A stretch of DNA of 15,856 bases from Candidatus Altimarinota bacterium (lineage in GTDB: Bacteria; Patescibacteriota; Gracilibacteria; UBA4473): positions 1-15,856 of the forward strand of contig JAHDBZ010000024.1 in the NCBI GenBank assembly GCA_020630245.1, read 5' to 3'. The position numbers and the translations under genes were made by a program. Of the stretch, positions 11,466 to 15,856 are shown piece after piece. Position 1 is the first letter of the stretch; each line of letters starts with the position of its first letter. The notes under the pieces are model-generated. The model was not told the DNA's origin, made no database searches, and saw nothing but the letters and a program-made list of their open reading frames with translations.

Positions 11466-12518
11466 ATGATTCAACTCTTGCTTTTGTCTCTGGTGGCATT
11501 TCTGCCAATTCTTGGATGGTTGTATTTCTTTCGAGACAATCTCCCGAAGCACTACAGCTACATTGTGCTGACCTTCATGGCGGGGATGTTGTCTGTGATC
11601 CCGATCAAGCTGTATGAGGCGTATTGGCACACCGCTGTTTGGAAACTGGAACACCTCAACGTATTTAAATATTTAGCGGAAGTGGCGCACCTGCAAACCC
11701 TGCCATCACTGCTCGCCTACATTCTGACATCGGTTATTGTGATGATGGGGATGTTTTTCTTTGTGGCGCTCTTGATGTCAGTGCTAGAGATTGGGAGTGG
11801 GGACAACACCTGGCGGGTTTTCAAACGGAAGACCGTTAAGATCTTTGAAACGCCGTGGTTTTTTGTTTCGGTGGCGGTGCTTTGCGGCCTCCTTGCCTAC
11901 GCGCTGACGCTTTCAATGTCGGAGAAGATTTGGTTCTTTGTGATGGTGGGGATCCTGGAAGAGTTTGTAAAACATCTGGTGCTGCGCTTTTCGGACGAAG
12001 ACAAGATCTACTCGGTTTCTGAAGCGATTCAATTCTCAATCATTGTGGCCCTGGGGTTCGCCTTCGTCGAAAATATTTTGTATTTCTCGCAGGTTATCGA
12101 GGCCAGCCTTATGAGCGGGCCACAACTTTTTGCCTTGATCGTGTTACGCTCGATTTTGTCTACCGGAGCCCATGTCAGCTTCTCGGCGATCCTCGGGTAT
12201 TACTACGGTCTCGCCAAATTTTCGAACGAAATCTGGCAACGCCAAGAACTTTGTCGACGTTACAACTGGCTGCAAATCGTTCACGAAAAAGTTGGGATTC
12301 GCTGTTCGACCCTGTTTCACGATGAAAAAATGATGGAAGGGGTTATTCTGGCGATGGGCGCGCATGCAATTTTTAATGCTTTGCTGGAGTTTAATCTCGT
12401 GATGGTGGTTTTTCCTTACATCTTTGCTTTGCTTTTGTGGGTGGTGCACTTATTACACCAAAAACAGTTGCACGTCTATTTCGGCAACTTTATCAAAAAC
12501 CCCTCTGCAACTGCCTAG
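11466..12518 (+). CDS. prsW: PrsW-family intramembrane metalloprotease
   Basis: 350 residues with about eight to nine membrane segments. The family (peptidase M82, CPBP/Abi-related) is recognised by EEFVKH with E165, E166 and K169, ENILYF with E202 and N203, the intramembrane H236 (GAHVSFSAILGYYYG) and H300/N304 (GAHAIFNALLEF). In Bacillus subtilis PrsW makes the first cut in the anti-sigma factor RsiW; other members have unknown substrates. No anti-sigma factor is visible here, but the neighbour that converges on it (6 nt between stops) carries sigma region 4. ATG 11466 is chosen because the promoter leaves no room for an earlier start and the first membrane segment begins there. It is longer than many PrsW proteins by a cytoplasmic loop near residues 253-290. 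Confidence 0.88.
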   Translation: MIQLLLLSLVAFLPILGWLYFFRDNLPKHYSYIVLTFMAGMLSVIPIKLYEAYWHTAVWKLEHLNVFKYLAEVAHLQTLPSLLAYILTSVIVMMGMFFFVALLMSVLEIGSGDNTWRVFKRKTVKIFETPWFFVSVAVLCGLLAYALTLSMSEKIWFFVMVGILEEFVKHLVLRFSDEDKIYSVSEAIQFSIIVALGFAFVENILYFSQVIEASLMSGPQLFALIVLRSILSTGAHVSFSAILGYYYGLAKFSNEIWQRQELCRRYNWLQIVHEKVGIRCSTLFHDEKMMEGVILAMGAHAIFNALLEFNLVMVVFPYIFALLLWVVHLLHQKQLHVYFGNFIKNPSATA

Positions 12519-12524
12519 CAAAAA

Positions 12525-13619
12525 TTACTTTTGAGACGCTTTGCGAATCGCCTTAAGGTTTCGACGTCGCTTATCGAGCTCTGGCACGTACTCGTAAACG
12601 GCTCGCCCCACTCGTCGGAAAAATGGATACTTCTGAAGGTTTAGGGAAATAGTTCCTACGCGGATCTCTCGTTTTTCGAGGACAGCATTGATGATGTCTT
12701 GTCGTTTCATTGGCTCTCCATTTTCGACCAATACATCGCGGATGAGATCACAAACCGTTCCAGATGGCATGCCCCATTCTTGTAGAGCATACATTCCGCG
12801 ACCTACCAGTACAAAGTCATCGTGACGAATGAGTTCGTTGTGGATAGCTTGGTGGGTTACCATTTTCTTTGCTTCAAAGTCTTTGAGTACGTGATTCACA
12901 ATCTCTGTGAAGTGCATTGGTTTCCCAACCTCTTTGAATGTGATCATGATCTTGTCTTTGATCGAGCGCGGATTGATGTGGCGCCATTCGCTAAGTCCCC
13001 AACCGTCTTCAGTTGATTTGAAACTAAAGTCGATCTTGAGAACTGATTCGATCGTTTCATGTGCGTAAACATCACCAAGGGCTTTGGCCGTTTCTTCAAT
13101 GCTCATGATATCTTTATTTTTCTTGAGCACTTTTTGCATATCTTTGATCAGGTTTTTAACTTCAAGCAAAGAAATGTCAGAAGCTCGCCAAAATGGTCGA
13201 TAGAACTGATTTTTATCCTGCTTGGTCATACGATCAGAAACTTGCATCGCTAGTTTCATTGCGTTGGTGTCAATGTTTTTAGTGTTTGTAATATTGAGAA
13301 GCATCTCAGACACGAGTTGTTCCTCGAGCATGATGCGTCCGTGACCTTCTAAAATTTGGTAGGCGAGATCATGAATCTGCCGCATAGATGGGTCCATGGA
13401 AATTCGAGCCAGCTTTTTGAGCGCCACAGCCTCAATCTGTCGCACGCGCTCTCGAGTGATAGAGTAGCCTTTTCCGATCTTATCTAACGTCTCCTTTTTG
13501 CGCCCATCTAGTGAAAAACGACGTTCGATCACGTCGCGTTCTTTAGGGTTTAGTAAGGCCAAGAGCCGAGACATCAGCTCTGGAAAGTTTACGTCGACTT
13601 TAGTATTTGTAGGACTCAT
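12525..13619 (-). CDS. Sigma-70 region 4 fused to tandem HARE-like winged-helix domains
   Basis: 364 residues. Residues 15-72 are a sigma-70 region 4 helix-turn-helix: LNPKERDVIERRF, then a turn, then TRERVRQIEAVALKKL. No region 2 is present, so it cannot melt a -10 box as a normal sigma factor. After a helical linker come three winged-helix-like blocks ending in similar aromatic strands: about 153-213 (ending WGLSEW), 217-283 (ending MYALQEWG; the best match to HARE-HTH, the fold of the RNA polymerase delta subunit) and 286-346 (ending VYEYVP). A basic tail follows. It probably binds DNA and RNA polymerase as a transcription factor. The promoter is unclear; the ATG at 13619 has no Shine-Dalgarno. 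Confidence 0.88.
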   Translation of the reverse strand: MSPTNTKVDVNFPELMSRLLALLNPKERDVIERRFSLDGRKKETLDKIGKGYSITRERVRQIEAVALKKLARISMDPSMRQIHDLAYQILEGHGRIMLEEQLVSEMLLNITNTKNIDTNAMKLAMQVSDRMTKQDKNQFYRPFWRASDISLLEVKNLIKDMQKVLKKNKDIMSIEETAKALGDVYAHETIESVLKIDFSFKSTEDGWGLSEWRHINPRSIKDKIMITFKEVGKPMHFTEIVNHVLKDFEAKKMVTHQAIHNELIRHDDFVLVGRGMYALQEWGMPSGTVCDLIRDVLVENGEPMKRQDIINAVLEKREIRVGTISLNLQKYPFFRRVGRAVYEYVPELDKRRRNLKAIRKASQK

Positions 13620-13773
13620 TGAGGGATTGCTATCAAAACGAATGGTGTTTACAAGTCAAAAATTTAATTAATCGAAGCACTTTGTCAAACGATATTTATC
13701 GAATTTTTGTGTAACTCTTTCAATTCTCTGGAAATTCTCGTCTTTTGGCAAGCACTTTTTGAGAAATAAAGTT

Positions 13774-13802
13774 TTGGAACACATCGATGAAACACTTAGT
13801 AT
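13774..13802 (+). promoter_or_regulatory. Possible promoter of metG
   Basis: TTGGAA (13774-13779), 17-nt spacer, TAGTAT (13797-13802), four of six each, 33 nt before the ATG. TTGGCA (13746-13751) with TAAAGT (13768-13773) is an alternative of similar strength. The rest of the 216-bp divergent gap (13620-13835) is AT-rich with nothing else I recognise. Confidence 0.3.
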
Positions 13803-13835
13803 TGAGTCCGTTGTTCAGCTTCCAGACTTGGTTTT

Positions 13836-15263
13836 ATGCAAAAATACTTCACCACACCTATCTATTACGTCAATGATGTTCCGCACATTGGGCATGCTTA
13901 CTGTACTCTGGCTACCGACACCCTGGCGCGTTACTGGCGACAGCGTTTAGGGGCAGAGAACGTCTGGTTCCTGACCGGAACCGATGAAAATTCCCAAAAA
14001 ACCGTCGATGCGGCCGCCAAGGCTGGGCAACCGATTGAGGCCTATTTAGACGAGATGGCCGCCCAGTGGCGAGCGGCCTGGGATGACATTGGGATTTCGT
14101 ATGATGACTTTATCCGTACTACGGAAGATCGACATCTGGCGATAGTTCACGAACTGTTTCAGACGATCTTTGATAAAGGAGACATCTATAAGGGAACCTA
14201 CAAAGGTTTATATTGCACAGGTTGCGAGGCTTTCAAAACCGAGCAAGAGCTAGACGAGCACGGGCACTGCCCAGCGCACAAGCGGGTCCCTGATCAGCTC
14301 GAAGAAGATAATTACTTCTTCAGGCTTTCGGCTTACGAAGACAAATTACTCGCCTTTTACCAGCAAAATCCGAACTGGCTCCAACCAGAAAGTCGTCGTA
14401 ATGAGATTGTGAGTTTTATTAAATCAGGCCTGCAAGATGTGTCAGTTTCTCGGGAGACGGCAGAGTTTGGCATCTCGCTACCGATGGATCCTCAACACAA
14501 GGTATATGTCTGGTTTGATGCCTTGATCAATTATTATTCGGCGATTAAAAATACCGACCAGGAGTCTTTCTGGGGCCACGTAGAACATATTATCGGCAAA
14601 GACATTACGCGTTTTCACTGTGTGATCTGGCCAGCTATGCTGATGAGTGCCGGCGTTTCACTGCCGCAGGGGGCGTTTGGGCACGGTTTTTTTACGATTG
14701 ACGGCACGAAAATGTCGAAATCTCTCGGCAATGTCGTCTCTCCGGTCGAGGTTTCCGAACGCTTTGGGAGCGATGGCTTGCGGGCCGGTTTGCTGTCTTC
14801 TTTCGAATTTGGCAACGATGGGGATTTCTCAATGAGTCAGCTAGAAGATTTTTACAATAGCAAATTGGCGGGCGGCGTTGGAAACCTCTTTAACCGGGTG
14901 ATTGTACTGCTGCATAAATTTATGGACGGCACGGCTCCAGAGACCAATAGGTGTGAAGATGCGAAGCAATTAGAGGCAAAGTTTGACGCATTAATCGAAG
15001 GCAAAAAGTTAAAAGGAGCCTATGACTTTTTCTTTGCGACGGTCGACGTGGCCAACCAGAGGCTGAATGAAACCGAAGTCTGGAAATTGGCCAAAGTTGA
15101 TCGGGAAGCGGCGACGGAGATCTTCACAGAACTTTATGGCTATCTCGAGTTCCTCACGCACATGGCTGAAACCCTCTTGCCCGAGAGTGCGCCAAAGATG
15201 AAGGCTATGCTTGGTGGAGATGGGAAAGTGGGGGAGGCTGAGATCTTATTTTTACGCCAATAG
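13836..15263 (+). CDS. metG: Methionyl-tRNA synthetase
   Basis: Class I synthetase charging tRNA-Met. It has 475 residues, the short form without the C-terminal EMAP/Trbp111 dimerisation domain. HIGH is at 17-20 and KMSKS at 292-296. The connective-peptide zinc knuckle is C127-x2-C130 ... C145-x2-H148, so the fourth ligand is His rather than Cys. The anticodon-binding helical bundle follows from about residue 330. The start MQKYFTTPIYYVNDVPHIGH is canonical and fixes ATG 13836. No Shine-Dalgarno is seen. The promoter of the next gene begins on the base after the metG stop. Confidence 0.97.
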   Translation: MQKYFTTPIYYVNDVPHIGHAYCTLATDTLARYWRQRLGAENVWFLTGTDENSQKTVDAAAKAGQPIEAYLDEMAAQWRAAWDDIGISYDDFIRTTEDRHLAIVHELFQTIFDKGDIYKGTYKGLYCTGCEAFKTEQELDEHGHCPAHKRVPDQLEEDNYFFRLSAYEDKLLAFYQQNPNWLQPESRRNEIVSFIKSGLQDVSVSRETAEFGISLPMDPQHKVYVWFDALINYYSAIKNTDQESFWGHVEHIIGKDITRFHCVIWPAMLMSAGVSLPQGAFGHGFFTIDGTKMSKSLGNVVSPVEVSERFGSDGLRAGLLSSFEFGNDGDFSMSQLEDFYNSKLAGGVGNLFNRVIVLLHKFMDGTAPETNRCEDAKQLEAKFDALIEGKKLKGAYDFFFATVDVANQRLNETEVWKLAKVDREAATEIFTELYGYLEFLTHMAETLLPESAPKMKAMLGGDGKVGEAEILFLRQ

Positions 15264-15292
15264 TTGACAAATTTTAAAAAATTATTTAAAAT
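15264..15292 (+). promoter_or_regulatory. Strong promoter for the small membrane protein
   Basis: TTGACA (15264-15269, perfect), 17-nt spacer, TAAAAT (15287-15292, five of six). It starts directly after the metG stop codon. Transcription should begin near 15299, leaving a leader of about 105 nt. Confidence 0.8.
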
Positions 15293-15307
15293 AAAAACAA
15301 TCCTAAG

Positions 15308-15343
15308 GGTGAGTGCCATCACCTGTCGGTTTAGCACTGACAG
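15308..15343 (+). promoter_or_regulatory. Structured 5' leader with two adjacent hairpins
   Basis: GGTGA/TCACC (15308-15323, loop GTGCCA) is followed at once by CTGTCGGT/ACTGACAG (15323-15343, loop TTAGC, one G-U pair). Downstream, GCTG near 15367 could pair with CAGC at 15341-15344 and compete with the second hairpin. I do not recognise a known riboswitch class. Confidence 0.4.
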
Positions 15344-15403
15344 CTTTTGGCCCCTCGAGGATCAAGGCTGTTTTACAATTACGAAAAGAAAAGGAGACAT
15401 GCC

Positions 15404-15769
15404 ATGAAAGGCATTTTCAAACTCAAAAACTACGAACAGCTCCCTTTAGTTCGGGTGCTGGGATTGGTTTATATCGGAGCAATGTCCTACTCTATTATCA
15501 CCACAGTTTTGCATCCATGGATGCTCATTGTCTATGCGTCTTTATCGCTTATGGGGCTCGGGATATTTCGAACGAAATCGTGGAGGGCTTTATTACTTGC
15601 AATCCCGAGTTCTTGGGGGATCGGAAACCTTAATTGGCTCTTTCGAGACCAAGAAATCCCCAAAATTTTTGACGACCAAATCATCTATTGGGGGACATGG
15701 CTGGTTGTAACTTTGGTGGCGATCTGGATTTTGACGCCAGTAAACCTTACCGCCAGTTCTTCTGAGTAA
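15404..15769 (+). CDS. Small membrane protein of unknown function
   Basis: 121 residues with about three to four hydrophobic segments (near 15-34, 38-55, 61-76 and 93-111) and short charged ends. I recognise no family or catalytic motif. ATG 15404 is chosen because AAGGAG at 15391-15396 lies 7 nt upstream; an earlier in-frame ATG (15347) would add 19 residues without any such signal. This is the best Shine-Dalgarno in the window. It is a self-contained transcription unit, with its own consensus promoter, a hairpin-rich leader and an intrinsic terminator 50 nt after the stop. That suggests strong, separately regulated expression or a gene gained as a unit. Confidence 0.75.
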   Translation: MKGIFKLKNYEQLPLVRVLGLVYIGAMSYSIITTVLHPWMLIVYASLSLMGLGIFRTKSWRALLLAIPSSWGIGNLNWLFRDQEIPKIFDDQIIYWGTWLVVTLVAIWILTPVNLTASSSE

Positions 15770-15796
15770 GGTCGGCAAAGCAGCCTTAATACCGGC

Positions 15797-15820
15797 GAGG
15801 TCGCGCGAACACGCGGCCTC
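15797..15820 (+). repeat. 9-bp GC-rich hairpin before the terminator
   Basis: GAGGTCGCG (15797-15805), loop CGAACA, CGCGGCCTC (15812-15820) pair over nine bases with one G-U. It abuts the terminator stem, giving tandem hairpins that would protect the 3' end of the transcript. Confidence 0.6.
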
Positions 15821-15846
15821 CCACCTACCAATCTGGTGGGTTTTTT
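15820..15846 (+). terminator. Intrinsic terminator
   Basis: CCCACC (15820-15825), a 9-nt loop, GGTGGG (15835-15840) and six T residues. It is the only canonical terminator at the end of a plus-strand gene in the window. Confidence 0.85.
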
Positions 15847-15856
15847 GTGGTGTCTA

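Noticed and set aside
11395..11508. Extended PurB N-terminus from an upstream start
   Set aside because: The extra 38 residues are unlike PurB, and the stretch overlaps the divergent prsW promoter and its start codon.
13787..13876. Short frame (MKHLVLS...) overlapping the metG start, considered as an attenuator leader
   Set aside because: It has only the initiating Met codon, and no terminator or antiterminator follows; it runs into metG.
1..15856. CRISPR arrays, tRNA or rRNA genes, integrases or transposase genes
   Set aside because: No regularly spaced repeats, cloverleaf sequences, rRNA signatures or transposase motifs were seen on either strand.

Overview
The window looks like a piece of a Candidate Phyla Radiation (Patescibacteria) chromosome, though it carries no rRNA or marker set that would fix the lineage. 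The support is indirect. Gene density is high. Threonyl-tRNA synthetase lacks the N-terminal TGS domain. RNase J has a lysine-rich extension. One regulator joins sigma region 4 to HARE-like winged helices, and there is a stand-alone four-helix-bundle (23S IVP-like) gene. Most genes lack a Shine-Dalgarno sequence. TAA, TAG and one TGA all act as stops, so the ordinary bacterial code fits.

Layout. On the minus strand, 1-2441 carries thrS and an overlapping EamA-type transporter cut by the left edge. The thrS leader (2471-2601) reads as a complete transcription-attenuation device: a promoter, an 11-codon leader peptide with six Thr codons, an antiterminator pairing and a U-tract terminator. Divergent from it on the plus strand are gap (glyceraldehyde-3-phosphate dehydrogenase), a four-helix-bundle gene bracketed by a 14-bp inverted repeat, and a glutaredoxin. 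A roughly 660-bp AT-rich stretch (4366-5028) holds palindromes and repeat units, then a strong promoter for rnj (RNase J), which is followed by tsaD. On the minus strand from 11394 down to 8098 lie purB, a small drug/metabolite-type transporter, folK, folE and a VOC-fold protein. On the plus strand prsW diverges from purB. The sigma4/HARE regulator converges on prsW, and metG diverges from the regulator. The window ends with a small membrane protein that has its own promoter, structured leader, Shine-Dalgarno and tandem-hairpin terminator.

How the genes fit together. Most are housekeeping: tRNA charging (thrS, metG), tRNA t6A modification (tsaD), RNA turnover (rnj), lower glycolysis (gap), AMP synthesis (purB), early pterin/folate steps (folE, folK) and redox (glutaredoxin). 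The most notable signals are regulatory or structural: the Thr-codon attenuator, repeated -10 boxes only 6-9 nt upstream of ATG (predicted leaderless mRNAs), and palindromic elements that appear to sit in frame inside rnj, tsaD and probably folK.
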